Below are positions 23,000-35,257 of a stretch of DNA of 64,000 bases, in pieces. Under the pieces are notes generated by a model. It was given only the letters and a program-made list of their open reading frames with translations. It was not told the origin of the DNA and did no database searches. Both the position numbers and the translations under genes were made by a program. The stretch comes from Parelaphostrongylus tenuis (Eukaryota > Nematoda > Chromadorea > Rhabditida > Metastrongylidae), in the NCBI GenBank assembly GCA_019055375.1, contig JAHQIW010007341.1, forward strand, positions 18,551 through 82,550, read 5' to 3'. Position 1 is the first letter of the stretch. Every line of letters starts with the position of its first letter.

Positions 23000-24085
23000 G
23001 CTACACCGCCCTTATTGTGATACAATACTGGGACGAAAGCCTCGTGTTTGATCACTAGGAAAATTACCGACCGATGCCGAAGTTAATGGAAAGTCAGTCA
23101 AAGTCGTAACAGAATAATTCTCTTCACCACCAAAATTTCTTATATGCTCACATAGGATCAACAACATAGAGAATTTCAAATCTAATGACCATCGTTGCAT
23201 TTGCAACATTGATCAATCGAAATGTTTTGATATAATCAGGATCGAATCTTAGCTTAAAAGTGCATCCACCTGAGTCACGTCGATATAGGGATAGTATGCC
23301 TGAGTCCGCTCAATAATTCGGTGATTTTACAACAACTGAAACACTTGCTCATGGAGGACGCATTAGATTGAACGATTTAATCTGCGAACTCCTGACAAAG
23401 TCTGAATTCATACAACGGGCCAATATATCAATTCACAAAACTTTAAGAACACTGTGCAAAAAGATGAATAATTATTGAGGTCATGATGCACCAAGAACTG
23501 GCGTAAAAAGTTTCGATTCAGTACACCAAAGCACCAGGTTGCCGTTGTGGGTCGGCACTGAGTTTTAGTATTACAACTAACTGCTCTCTCGCAATGTCAT
23601 GTCTCAAGTTAGTTGTCAGAATTGAATAGTCACTAATCCAGAATACGATGCTCGACATCGTATCGGTTTTCCGCGCTGAACTTTTATTTTTGTTATCACA
23701 AAACACTTTTCGAGTCTGGGTTGACATTTTATTGTAAGAAGAAAAGTTCAATAACAATGACGTAGGAACATGTCGATAGAGTTCAAGTGAAATCATACGA
23801 CAGCTTGTACAGAAAGTTTGAGTGAATCTGACTGCGGAATGATAACCAACAATTGATAATATATGGATACAAATACTATAAGTCTTTGGTATTGACCACA
23901 TAAATATAACACAATGAACGACCAATTACCTCTTCTTCTTGCACAGTTCTGCGATGGTTTGCTCCGCTGAGAGACACATGGCGTACAGGAGTATCAAAAC
24001 TTCTACCAGACAGTACAGTAATGTCAGCTAAACTTATGATGCGACGTCTACTTTCGAATAATTATGTAGAGCTCGCTGAGAGCAA
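23000..24085. other. No gene recognised
   Basis: A 135-codon frame on the minus strand (23925-23518) has no motif I recognise and its length is near chance expectation. Confidence 0.35.
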
Positions 24086-24089
24086 CAAC

Positions 24090-24735
24090 AGTCTGATAAT
24101 TTGAAAATATTTTTTAGGTCTTTTTATGAGGGCTGGTATGGTACTTATAAGTATACAGTGACATACACTTATACAGTTATGCAGTGACACTAGACACGTG
24201 TTCCGCCATTACAGGCTCGCCAGTAGCACGGTGTCTTTTGGCCCAGTCAATCCCTTGCAGGGTGATACACCCCTTACATGCAAAGGAATCGACGCCGATT
24301 TGTTCAAATGACCGAATGTTGAGTGGTCAATTCACCATACATTGCAGTGACCAAGAGTCGAAGGCTTATGGCTGGTAGATTGAGTGACTTCACTTTCGAG
24401 GGTTTATAAAGACCTCTCTCAAAACAATAGCAATCTCATGATCTGATAATATTTTTTGAGCCTTTTTATCAGGTCCTATGGCACTCATATAGTGCTAGAG
24501 AAGTACTTCATCATTACAGGCTCATAAATAGTACGATGCCTTTCGGTTCAGCCAATTACTTGCAAGGATACACCCCCCTCCCCGTCTCTCTCACTTATGA
24601 AGGATTCGATGAAAATTTATTCAAATTGCAGCATGGCGAGGCTAAGCCTGACGAGCCTAATGGTATCTCGTGTCTAGCACTCCATAAGTGCCACACCAAA
24701 CCTCACAGAAAGGCTCAAAAAAATTTTCTAGGATT
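24090..24735. repeat. Partial tandem of a second hammerhead repeat (type G), decayed
   Basis: TCTGATAATTTGAAAATATT (24093) and TCTGATAATATTTTTTGAGC (24441) head two direct copies about 345 bp apart. Each holds the degraded motif GTGCTA...GAGCCTGTAATG...CTAG on the minus strand. A third, inverted copy ends near 24725 (GAGCCTTTCTGTGAGG on the minus strand) and has GCCTGACGAGCC and CGTGTCTAGCAC on the plus strand. The family is the one with an intact ribozyme at 57.1 kb. Confidence 0.5.
24187..24229 (-). ncRNA. Decayed hammerhead ribozyme, type G
   Basis: Minus strand: GTGCTA, CTGGCGA, GCC-TGTAAT-GGC, GGAA, CACGTGTC, TAGTGTC. Stem II, stem III, the GUC cleavage triplet and wobble-rich stem I are kept. 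The core has two changes: A to G in the first box (CUGGCGA for CUGACGA) and GGAA for GAAA. Both hit invariant positions, so it should be inactive. Confidence 0.55.
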
Positions 24736-24739
24736 ACGC

Positions 24740-25435
24740 TCTGACATTCGCAAAGAGGTTTACCAGCAATGATGAAGTCGTTTTTGATCTGTTTATCTGT
24801 GGACAATTAGACGGAGTTTGAGAAGAAGCTTGTGATAATGATTTGGTATTATTGGGTGTTCTTAGACAACAAGCTTTATTGTTATATTGCTTAAAGTGCT
24901 CATTTGTCTTCTAGTACTTGATCAAATTGGTTCTTCAAAAAAAAAAGCTGGTGCAAAAATTAATTATTTTTTTTTGAAAGCATACAGGTGGTTGTTTCAC
25001 ACAAACCCGCGGTTTAGCAGATTCGTTTCTTCAAAGACTGGGAGAAACCACCTGACTGCGAAGTAGCAAGACGATTACTTCTATTATGCCAACAGAAAAA
25101 CCCAGAGTTTGAGTCTCCTATAAATTTGAAAACAATGCAGGCTTTTCTACACACACCGCTTCTATTGATTTTTTCATTGGATATTCCATTATTCCATATG
25201 GAGAACAAATATTGATTTGCTATGGTCTCGACGTCTTCGACTTCTTCGACTTCTTCACAGTCGATGACTCGAGGGCCTTTGATCCGATCTGAGCGACAAG
25301 TTTCACCTCAAATGATTTTGGATAAAGTCGAATGCATAGCGTACCCTTCGTGAATTGATCCCACCAAGGAAGATCCGACCTGAGCGACAGCGAAAAGTCG
25401 GAACTTCAGCACAAATGAACATGGATAATTATCAT
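24740..25435. other. No gene recognised
   Basis: Nothing recognised. Confidence 0.4.
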
Positions 25436-25439
25436 AGAA

Positions 25440-26345
25440 GAAAATTCGATACTTTTCTGATAGACTGCGACTAATGATGATTCGACCTCATTCGCTATAA
25501 AAAATTTTTTATTTCCTGTAACTATTCGCAAGTACAAATCTCTGGCTACAGCCCTCAGTAGCCAGTTCTAAAAAAACACTTTCGTAACGCCGTAAAGTCA
25601 GATATAAAACTATGTTTCACACGACCATACGGTTTTTTTTTCTTATCTCGCTTATATTTCACTGGGCTAAACTTCTCTTTTGGAGTGCTTGTACTCTTTC
25701 GATAGCACAAGTCTCGAAGAACTCAAAAACGTGTTTGCTTTTTGGAAACGTTTTTTTTGTAGCGCCTCAGGAAAAGGAAAAGATCGAGCCTTAAACCTTG
25801 CTGAATAGGGCTCTTCCATCGGACTATTGGTAATCAGTCGATAACGTAAGCTTCAATAATTCGAACGCTATGGTTATTTTCTAGAAAGGACCGTTTCACT
25901 GCAATGCAGCAGGGGAAATAAGATCAAGTTTCATATATTCCACGAGCTTGTTCACCGACAAATCTGCGCGTTGGGGGACGGAACAATCGATCGATGGCTT
26001 AGAGTGTTAGACATATAGAATGCAGCTTGTTATTCAATTGAGAATTTATTCTCCGCGCTGAAGGGAACTCCAGCTAAAACAATTGGCCCAAATATTACGG
26101 AATTTTCTCTAAACGCTCATATGCTTTTCGTGCTTTCAGAAAATTACACGTGATAGAAATGAAGGCGCGCGGTAGATGTGGAACACAATTTGTTTTGAAT
26201 TCTATAGCGTTAGACAGGGCTGCTTTGATAAACCAGCCCCGTAGGCTTTGGCCAGAGATTAAGGCTTTCGAACGATCATTAACACTCCTGTGGAAATTAA
26301 TCTCCAACAATTGCGATCGGATAATCATTTGTCTCCCAAGCAGAA
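25440..26345. mobile_element. Long-inverted-repeat element E, copy 2
   Basis: Left arm near 25470-25620 (GATTCGACCTCATTCGC, GATATAAAACTATGTTTCAC); right arm 26195-26345 (TAGCGTTAGACAGGGCTGC, GGCCAGAGATTAAGGCTTTC, GATCATTAACACTCC) is its complement. The interior matches copy 5 (CTCATATGCTTTTCGTGCTT, and ATCGATCGATGGC against GATCAATCGATTG). A 147-codon minus-strand frame crosses it and is not taken as a gene. Confidence 0.6.
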
Positions 26346-26349
26346 AGGG

Positions 26350-27580
26350 ACCGAAAACGTTCTTGCACATGTTATTTGCTAGGTATGCCATCGCCTGTGG
26401 TAGTTGTCTCGCAAGAACTTGTTCTAGAAAAACCTCCACTTTTGTCTTATAACTCATAACACTTATCGTACTACTACTCCTTCGACATCGCCTCAGTTTT
26501 CTCTGCCTTGAAACCCGATCCAAGGGAAGTTGCTTCATTTTTGGTACTCAAATGAAGTTCTTAGTAGAACATTGAACGACGGACATTAGTCAGAGTCGCA
26601 AGTGAGTGGGAAAAGAGACGGACCATGTAGCACATTAGGCATTGAACACTTGTAAAAATTCTTAGTAAATTATATTCATTTGTTTTGTAAAGCTAAATTG
26701 TCAAAGGTACCAACAGTACAATGGGTAAAATTTAGTTCTTTGACACTGTATAGATACATGAAACAAAAAATAAATAATGAAAATATTCTCTCATTGAAAG
26801 ATTGACGGACAACTTTTCAGGATAGCTCGTGCAATGGCGGTCTTTGCTCCTTGAGCGACTGCCTTTGCAAATGGTATGCAGTTGATACTTGAAAAAATTG
26901 CGTGACATTGTCTTGCTACTTTTACAACTATATAAATTTAGCTTCAAAGCACTTTGAAACATCGTGGAAAAACAGGGAGCTATTATGAGAAAAGAGACGA
27001 CTTTTGGCACACTTCTGCAATAGCTAACTATGGAAAAAATCTAAATTAGGAATTTATACGCACCTGTGCCCTTGGCATGTTCAAAATTCTGTTATTGAGA
27101 GTCATGACTAGTCATGCTGTTACTTAATTGCCTACTAGTTAACCAGCTGGTGGTAATATTGTTGTTGAAGTTCGAGTAAATCCTGGCACTCGATTACTCA
27201 CTGCTGGACTTCTGGCTGGTATCAGCTGAAGACAATAGAAGGGTACGATTTCTTGGCAATCAATAAAATCAAAGCAGGGACGAGAGTTATAAGTATTTGG
27301 AGAGAGTTATGCCGATACAATTTGTTTGGCGCAAAAATGGAGCAGCAATAGAGCATCTCATCATAGTAGACAAAGAAGGTATAGAATTGCATGTTGTATA
27401 TCCTCTCTCCTGACCGTACTGCTGAACAACATGTGGTCCTGCACATTGTGAGAAAAATTCACAAATTATAAACTTGGCTACAGTTTAGAAATCACCTCCA
27501 TGAATTATTTGAAATACGCTGGCCTAGTCTTACACCAGCGTCTTGATAAAGCACACGTTCTAAAAGCTGCAATGATTCCT
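26350..27580. other. No gene recognised
   Basis: Nothing recognised. Confidence 0.4.
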
Positions 27581-27582
27581 TC

Positions 27583-28442
27583 TGAACGGGAAAGATCAAA
27601 CAAAATACAGATCTCATTCTCTGGAGAGGAACTTTTCATAAGAGTGTTAGTAAACAGTCAAAAGCTGAGACTTGAGACTAACGCCCACGTAGCCGATTTT
27701 TCAAAACACCCTTTCATAACGTTCTAACATTCAGACCCGCTTTTGCCTTCATTTTTATTATGTGTATAGTTCGCAGGGAGCCGAAAAGCATATTAATGTG
27801 TAGGGAAGTTTTTCTAGAATCTTAGCCAAGTGTTTTATCTAGGATTTCTTTCGAAGCGAAGGAAAAATTCTCATTTGATTAACCAAATTGGATCGTCCCA
27901 CCTCATCCCGCCTCGCTCCGCCCTGCCACGCCCCCGCACCCTGCCACGGCCATCGTCTTGTCAAATGGTCTATAAACAAACTTGTCAAAAATCTAAAACT
28001 TGATCGTATTTTTCGTGCTAAACCGTATTTTCAGAAAATAAGCACCTCGCTAGAATCAGTAAGCATTTTCCTATCAGATGATTGGTCTGAAGAAAGAGTT
28101 CTGCTCGGCGAGATTCAAAGCTTAAATCAAAGACCAAAGAAAATTAAAAGATCAAAGGAGCTTTTTAGAAAGCAAATAAGTTCTTTGAGTTCTTTGATGC
28201 TTGTGCTACAGTTTGTGCGCTAGCACTCTGATGAAGGAGCTCGAGATATAAGCGAGATAAGAGAAAAAAACATGTGGTTTTATGAAACATGATTTTATTT
28301 TGAATGTTGCAACGTTATAAAGGGGTGGTTGGAAAACTGGCGATGTGGAGTCGTAGCCAAAAGTATCAGCTTGCGTATGACTATTACTATAAAATGTTCT
28401 GTTCCACTGAATGAGATCGATTTTTCATTTGCTCTTTCCTAA
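27583..28442. mobile_element. Long-inverted-repeat element E, copy 3
   Basis: Left arm from GAACGGGAAAGATCAAAC through CTCATTCTCTGGAG, CATAAGAGTGTTAGTAAACA and CCCACGTAGCC. The right arm 28300-28442 is complementary, ending TTTCATTTGCTCTTTCC. The interior has the family's GC-rich block (GCCACGCCCCCGCACCCTGC). Confidence 0.6.
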
Positions 28443-28444
28443 TT

Positions 28445-29090
28445 GGTAAGAAGCGCTGCGCTCAAACTTTGCAATAAGGTTTACCAACAAGTTTGAACAG
28501 TTCCTATCTTTTATTTGGGGAACTCGTGAAAATCTTGAGTGCCGAAAGCCATAATGCCGAGAGACGCGTCATACACTGTATAATTGCCGATAATTAGTCT
28601 CACGAAAGGCTCAGAAATAGATTGTCAGACTACATCTGAAGTTACTTTGCATAGGGCACAATTTTATTATACAGTAAATGCATTACCTACGTCTGATAAG
28701 TGATCTACGCTGTCAAATAGCGGGGTGCAGTAGATGCCCATTTCAAAGCATGGCAGTCCCAGAATGAGGATTCTGACAATTCAGTCGGAAAACACAACAA
28801 AGTGTGAATTTATGTCCAGATGATGTGTCTGGGAGTATTAAGAAGAGGAATAAAATTGAAGAGCATTTTATCGCTAAGTCACGCAATTTTCATTTCACCA
28901 CGTCTTGGAATTTGTACACCGGAGAAAACACGACTGCCTTGTTGATGAAATTTAGTCTGCCACATCGTCCTCGATCATTTCATTAGTCACTGAAACTGTT
29001 TTCAAAGCTAATCATAAACCATCTGATTTTGGGTATGTTCAACTCTTTGGGTAGAACAGGCTAACGGTGCTAGCCCTGCAAGCATTTTCC
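28445..29090. other. No gene recognised
   Basis: 28590-28650 on the minus strand (TCTGACAATCTATTTCTGAG then CCTTTCGTGAG) may be another scrap of hammerhead repeat type G. Otherwise nothing. Confidence 0.35.
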
Positions 29091-29140
29091 CGTGCCGTTT
29101 TGGCTTTTTGATATGATTTTTGCGGTGAACAATTGCATGA

Positions 29141-29395
29141 CCTCGAAATCGTTCAATAGCGCATTTTTTTGCAAACATTTTGGTATACAACTTGCGTGTA
29201 CTTGCTTTGAAATAAAGTTCACTTTGAGCTCCTTTGATTTAGTGTGTCACTTCACTAGTATTCTAACTCACGCGCAATTTTTGCATGAGTAGAAAACGAA
29301 AAATTTTCCCACGAGACTTCCCTTCCTAAAGCAAGTACAGACTAGTTGTATTCCAAAATGTTCACAAGAAAATGCGCAGTTAAGCGATATCAAAA
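29141..29395. mobile_element. Mariner-derived element, copy H2
   Basis: Left end CGTTCAATAGCGCATTTTTT then GCAAACATTTTGGTATACAA; right end on the minus strand CTTAACTGCGCATTTTCTTG then GAACATTTTGGAATACAAC. Both continue into a TGTACTTGCTTT block. The interior is only about 100 bp and has no transposase, so this is a miniature copy of the family at 0.94 kb. Confidence 0.65.
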
Positions 29396-29399
29396 TCAA

Positions 29400-30890
29400 A
29401 CAATCTAAATCACTTCTGGTTTTCAAATTGTAGAGCAAATTTCGCGCAAATGTCCTTTGTCGGGTACAGCAGTTTCAACAGACCGACTTCAGTATGTGTT
29501 TGACATATCGCCTACTAGAATTATTCAGTTAGTATACATCGGAACTAGATTGCTCTTCTGTTCTGTAGTCCTTCTCCATAGAAAATGGATGAAGGATGCA
29601 CAGAATTAGTAGACAAAGCTGTTGAAGAAGTGCTCCGAAACGATCCTCTTAAGATCTCCACACAATATCGAGTGAAATGAGTCATCCAGTGGAGAGCCCT
29701 GCACCAAAAGGCAAATATGTGCTCATCCACTCCTATAGCTATCCTTATTTTTAGTGAATGTCTGCTCTAGTGATGCAGAACGCATAAGAAGTTCTCTCAA
29801 TTTTTCAGAAACTTTACGTGAAAAACTGCTGTATAAGCAAACAAATTCATTCAGTTGAAAGATTAACTCGGTATATTAGATCAGCAACAATAGCAAAACA
29901 CAAAAAAAGTTCATGAAAAGTTCTCAAAATTACCTTCCTTAGTCTCTGTACATTTGAGAAGTCGATTGCGAACATTTCCAACGATCGGCGCACTATCGTA
30001 ATTCCTCCCCAAGCGCGTGTCAAATACATGTGATATTTGGATGCTCGAAGATGGACACTTTCAGTTTGAGGCAAAATAGACCAAGTTCAAACTAAGTTCT
30101 GAGGAATCTCCACTCCTAAAGTACGCCAGCAGTAGAGATGCCATTTTGGATGTTTACACTACTATTATTTCCTAGTAAATTCCCTCTCACTATCACAGAT
30201 TCATAAATGAGAACAGACATGCGCGAATTGCAATCACTTTCTATTAGCCCACTGGGTAGTAGAATGAGAGATGCTGTGGGTGACACGAAGGAACCCGAGT
30301 TATGTCTTCTTCAAGTGGAGCGGGCTAGTCGTGAATAGCTCGAATTCAACGCGATGAGTGCATCTGTCAAACATAGCACACTCTTCAGCTTGAGGCGGAT
30401 CCTCGTAGTTGGCCAGACTTCAATTGAACCCATTGAATTATGAACAAATTATGTAATTATGTAAATTATGTAAATGTAGATTAATTATGAATTAATTAAT
30501 TAATTAAATTATGATTTATGAACACGTTCTGTAGTGCCTACATCTCGGTGCTGATCCTCTAACTAACCAATGCTGCTAGGTATAGAGCAAGTGCTTTTGT
30601 AAAATGTCCTCGTTCAAAATGGCCCATGTTCTATTCTAACTCGGAATCGTAAAGCTATTCGGGCCGGGTGAACGCGCGTCTGAACCCCTGTGATGAAATG
30701 TTAACGAATGTGCCCAAACACTATAGAAATTAATCTCGATTTGAAAAAAAATTAAAACATCTATCTGCGAATATTTACGCCCGAAACTACTTAATTTTCA
30801 ATCAGACGTTGGAATACATATCGATAGTTCATGTGTTAGAACTTGGCGAAATCAAGCTAGAATGATTTCGTCTTCATTCTATCTAATTTA
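29400..30890. other. No gene; AT-rich low-complexity patch at 30425-30530
   Basis: The patch is built of AATTATGTAAATT and AATTAATTAATTAA runs. No gene or family repeat elsewhere in the stretch. Confidence 0.45.
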
Positions 30891-30894
30891 CTTA

Positions 30895-31152
30895 AACCCA
30901 GTAAAAATACTAGAATCTGGAACATTACAACAGTGACTGTCAGCTCAACTGGGTTTATAAAGCGACAATCGCATATTTGACCAAACGTGTTAAAGGTTCG
31001 TCGCTGATAGCTATCATAGAGATATTGAAGAATCAGTGGTGGCACAAATGTGTCTCGGTGGTGAGTGGTAGCACGCGCCCCCGGTACAGATGAAACGCGG
31101 GTTCGATTTCCGCCTGAAGCCTCATTTCTGCTCACCGCTCAATTCTCTTACT
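30895..31152 (+). repeat. tRNA-derived SINE, family B, copy 4
   Basis: AGTAAAAATACTAG opens it, then GTCAGCTCAACTGGGTTTAT, GTGGTGAGTGGTAGCACGC (A box), GCGGGTTCGATTTCCGCC (B box) and CTCACCGCTCAATTCTCTTA. It is the least damaged family member here and the reverse of 11745-11985. A related scrap (TTGCTCACCACTCAATTCTC) lies at 36530-36550. Confidence 0.7.
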
Positions 31153-31159
31153 TAAGTTT

Positions 31160-31680
31160 CTTTTTTCGTAAAATAAACATTATACATAGAAAACAACTTG
31201 ATTTTGATCGTAAAGTGAGAAGGAAAAAGTAAACAGTAAGTGCGTTGTCCCCTGCACAACAACGGAGGTGCAAGCACTGGAATCGTCAATAATCAAACTC
31301 TTACTTGTTAATGTTACAAAAATTGAGCATTTTCCTGTGAGGATGCAATGAAATTATGGTGGCTGTGCTGATTTTGTGGAACTTAGAGAGAAAAAAATGT
31401 ACAGGAACATAGTAAGATCGTTAATTTGCTAGTGCTACTTTGATCATAATCAATTTGCCTAATTAGCTTACTAGTTTCAGAGTTGTGTCAGTCAAACAAG
31501 ATACTCAAAAACGATGAAAACATGTAATGTTTCACAGAAATGGAAGTTTATACAGCTGTCAGCGTTGATCAATTCAACAACTTCAGCAAGGACTGCAGCG
31601 GAACATAAATGCCAATCTGACCCAATATTAAGACTTACACAAAGTCACCGATGTGTCGAGCCCTTGCTGATGTCCTCCTA
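31160..31680. other. No gene recognised
   Basis: Nothing recognised. Confidence 0.4.
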
Positions 31681-31687
31681 GACATGT

Positions 31688-31815
31688 TTGATACCAGTTA
31701 TATAACCTCGGAAAGATGAAAAAGCTTGGTGATTCAGGGCGTCTGGTTCGAAAAAGAAACCGATCCTATTCACGGCGCAGGGCGCCTCTAAATCACTGCG
31801 TCATACGCGCCCTTA
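31688..31815 (-). repeat. tRNA-derived SINE, family C, copy 3
   Basis: Minus strand: GCGCGTATGACGCAGTGATT at the A box and TCGAACCAGACGC region where the B box should be. Most diverged of the family C copies. Confidence 0.45.
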
Positions 31816-31994
31816 ATCCCTTATGTAGGATAAAGGATAAAGCTCTCGGCGTAGATCGACCCCTGAGGGATGCGCCATGGATTCTTCTTCAGTTTTTAAC
31901 TTTGTTTGAGGGTGATTAAATGCATATCTATCTGGCTTCTACAGTGATTCGCGGTGGCCTCCCGCTATATCGAGTCAGTGCTACTTATCCTCTC

Positions 31995-32150
31995 AGACGA
32001 GCCCTAAACTTGTCTGGTACCAATTTACCGACCCCGGCGGGATGAATGGCTTGGTGAGCCATGAGCGCGAGATCGAACCATCAAGCTCGTATTCAACGCA
32101 AAGCACCTCGAACCACTGCGCCACACGCGCTCTTAATCCCTTATAAGCCC
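31995..32150 (-). repeat. tRNA-derived SINE, family C, copy 4 (best preserved)
   Basis: Minus strand: GAGCGCG, then GTGGCGCAGTGGTTCGAGGT (A box), then GATGGTTCGATCT (B box) and CGCGCTC, so the first and last seven bases pair perfectly like an acceptor stem. The anticodon and T arms do not pair well, and the tail runs on into GGGTCGGTAAATTGGTACCA, so it is a SINE and not a tRNA gene. Confidence 0.65.
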
Positions 32151-32159
32151 AATAAATGC

Positions 32160-33890
32160 AGTAAGTTTCCCGTTTTTCCAAAAACTTTAATGCCCAATCG
32201 ACTTGTGATGAGAGTTTGACAGGCCCACATGGTCACACTTGCCATTAAATTTGGATTACACGATCGACGTAGGTGATTTCTCGTTTCTGTATCGATTGCA
32301 AACGAATGCGCATTAGCGGACGGAAATTGAAGTCGACTTGAGTACCGACGACCAGGACGACCTTTAACCTCAACCATCCATGAACCATATGCCAACCAAT
32401 CTATGCTGTCTACAAAAGAGCGCTTGGCGCGGGCGACCCTAGCAGAAGCTTTCCTTGACCTTTATTTAGTTTTTTTTTCGACTTATCAACCAAGAATGAA
32501 TCTTACGAAGTTGAAGGGATTATAAGGACACTTTTGATGCATTCAATTTACCCACCTTAGCAGTTTTCAGGAAGCAAAAGAAGCCTTGAGCGAAGATTTT
32601 TTGAGATACCGCTTACGTTCCGCGGTGCTCGTTGCTCCAGTTTTCTAAGACATATAAACTATGATCAACTGATGGATTGCCGACTGGTATATCACTTAGA
32701 AAACTTCCTTCTTCTTTCCACAATTATCACTCTATTCCAAACTTCGCTATTCCTACTCTGCGTCATTGTACCGTACCCAAATTGTTTGCTCTTTTAGTAA
32801 CGACACGCAACCGTTTTTTTTTTTCAAATTCTGTGACTTCAAATTTCACAGTCGCTCATACCGCGACCAATGGTTTTTGTGACGTTTCGTTGAAAACAAT
32901 CTTCTTTAGTGATGTCGTTGACCTAAGCTGTTGTCAAGTAGCGAATTCAATTTGTTGGTGTTGAATTCTGCTTGCAAATGCTTGAGAAAAAAATCTTTCC
33001 AAATTTTTTTTGCGAATAAATATCTAGGGTTGGATTCGATTTATTTGAGTCTGGCTTCGACCAACTATCGCGCTGTTTGCTTTCTTTCCGGCCATTGTCA
33101 CTCGATGTTTAGGTTTTGCATTCATTAATCCTATTCACTTCCACGCATTTTAAACTGTCACTTAATGTGATTGCTGCCTCTGCAAGCTTTTTACAAGAAC
33201 TTTTCCTCAACAAAGAGTTGTGGGTACATTTCTTTTTGCTCACTTTGTGGTGTAGTGTACAGTTTTGCTACTGAATTATCATGAAAAAGTGAATTCGTGC
33301 TATGATTTTTTTTCCATCACAAAAATGTTAGCCCACTATATCCTTATCGTTATCTTTTTTCTATGAGAAATTGCAATAAAGTTTCTTTTGGAAATTCCCT
33401 GGAGAAAAGTAGCCAATCAGCTACAGAGAGATGTGAAAATAGACTTGAAAAAATCCTCATGTTTCGGCTTCGTCCCAGCAGCTCATCAAATTTGATCCAC
33501 GACGAACGCTCTTTTACCAAGAAGAACCCAGAAAACTTAGGGATCACCCCGTAGACAAGACCTTTTGGTCGATGACTAGTGCTAAGCTCGCTTTCATTTC
33601 GAAACAAAATGAATAGTTTCCGAGTTATTAGGCGAAAAACTCTGGTGAAATGATATGCTCGCACACTTTTCCTTAAATGTTAATATCATTTCCAGAAGTT
33701 AATTGTGCCGTAATAGGTACTTATCTGCTGCTGACCTTTCATCTTACTCTTATAGATGGTTATGTCATTACACCAACAATATCGACCCTAAATGAAATTT
33801 TGTTTTACCTCTGTCATTTACTTACGAATATTTTCTCTAATTTAACATGCGCTAGATGTCTTCATTTTTATCACTAAATCCTGCAAAGGT
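32160..33890. other. No gene recognised
   Basis: Nothing recognised. Confidence 0.4.
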
Positions 33891-33923
33891 TGTTTTATAG
33901 GTCTGTTAATGGGCTCTTGTACA

Positions 33924-33966
33924 GCCCGATACAAGTGTTTCGGCCTTGCAGCCTCGTCAGTAGGGC
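33924..33966 (-). ncRNA. Hammerhead ribozyme D1
   Basis: Minus strand: GCCCTA, CTGACGA, GGCT-GCAA-GGCC, GAAA, CACTTGT, A, TCGGGC. Stem II is four pairs capped by a GNRA loop (GCAA), stem III is ACA/UGU, and the cleavage base is A. Stem I has one mismatch (U-C) among six. The core is intact. Type I arrangement. Confidence 0.75.
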
Positions 33967-34275
33967 CGGCTCTTCGACTTTAGCCAATCCACTCGGGGGC
34001 TCCTACTTCCCCTACAAGAGCCCATTAATAGACGGCATAACATCTTCGTTCAAGTAATAATCAAGACCTATATTGAAATTTGAGCGTAGTCTTAATAAAG
34101 CACTCGAAATAGAAGGTATAATATTACAAAAATACCAGCCAAGAGAAACCGAGAGTGCCGAAAATTGCCAATCTTGTGATTTGTCACTTGACGGCGGTTG
34201 TGTAAATCGTTCGTCGTTGTTTACCTCTTTTAGGGGAGTAGGAGCTCGAGAGCGTTTGCTAAAGACGAAAGGGCT

Positions 34276-34318
34276 GCCCAACTGACAAGGCTGCAAGGCC
34301 GAAACACTTGTATCGGGC
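34276..34318 (+). ncRNA. Hammerhead ribozyme D2, core mutated
   Basis: GCCCAA, CTGACAA, GGCT-GCAA-GGCC, GAAA, CACTTGT, A, TCGGGC. Same stems as D1 but the invariant G of the first box is A (CUGACAA), which should abolish cleavage. Confidence 0.7.
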
Positions 34319-34444
34319 TGTACAAGAACCCATTGACAGACCATATGATATGTTAACTCAAATAATAGCTATGAGATATACTGAAAATTAGGCGTGGTTC
34401 TAATAAAAGACTTGAAATAAAAGGTATAATATTGTTTGATTGGT

Positions 34445-35255
34445 TATCTCTTGGTCATCACTGTCATTTCGTTTCTGCGTCGAAACTCTCCTCACCACTA
34501 TAAGATACAATTAATGTGATGTTGTCAACTTTTCAAGCTCACAAATGTTGAGTTTTTGAAGAGGTCTTAGATGCGAGAAGCCACAAAGAAGCATAATGAG
34601 CACAGTTTTTTTGTTGCAAGCCAAACACGAGGCTGTTGTATATACATAACCCCTTTTTATAATCTTTTGCATAACAACCTCGCCTTTAGCTTGCAAAAAA
34701 GCTGTGAAGTACTGAGAATACCGAGGCTACTAAACAGGAGGTCCAGCGAATAATGTGTACGATATAGTTAGTGTTCCCTTCAGAATCACCGTTGTTTGGA
34801 GAGTTTTGCAAAAGTTCTGTGAGATCACATTCGCTCGCGCCAACGCTTTTTCACGCGTCTCAAGTGACAATTTTATGCAATCATTCCGTCTTAATGCGTC
34901 ACATGCTCCTCTTGCAAAGTGTCTTTTGTGATTGAGGAAAAAACGAGATGGAGCTCAATGTGTTTATATGATGGAATGAGCCATTACGGTGGTGTTCTGT
35001 TTATTAATTCGGTGTGAATTGAATGCAATAGCGATGTGGATTAGTTGGAGTTCTGTCTTTTGCGGAATACTACTTGAGGACGGGCAGGGACGCATGGTTT
35101 GCACGACACAAAGGTCGAAATAAAAACCTGCGGTCGAATCGTAGTTCTCTGCATCGTATCACAAGAAAGAAGTACCTACAGCGATGTATTTTATGCTCTG
35201 AAAGCATCCACTTCTACTTCAAAACTATATTCACTTCTTTGACCGACCATGGATA
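34445..35255. other. No gene recognised
   Basis: Nothing recognised. Confidence 0.4.
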
Positions 35256-35257
35256 TA

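Larger units (their letters stand above)
33898..34440. mobile_element. Hammerhead element D, inverted pair plus partial tandem (copies D1/D2)
   Basis: The arms 33898-34013 and 34230-34345 are reverse complements (GTCTGTTAATGGGCTCTTGT against GTCTGTCAATGGGTTCTTGT, then CAGCCCGATACAAGTGTTTC in both), each with one ribozyme motif. In addition, a block of about 115 bp beginning ACAAGAGCCCATT at 34015 and running through GCGTAGTCTTAATAAAGCAC and GGTATAATATT returns at 34325-34435 (ACAAGAACCCATT, GCGTGGTTCTAATAAAAGAC). That is a direct repeat 310 bp apart and defines the monomer. No protein is encoded. Confidence 0.75.

Noticed and set aside
26095..26538. A 147-codon minus-strand frame
   Set aside because: It crosses the right arm of inverted-repeat element E copy 2 and has no motif. 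Frames of this length are expected by chance in a window this size.
31995..32150. A tRNA gene, because A box, B box and a seven-pair acceptor-like stem are present
   Set aside because: Anticodon and T arms do not pair properly, and the sequence continues into the SINE family C tail found in other copies.
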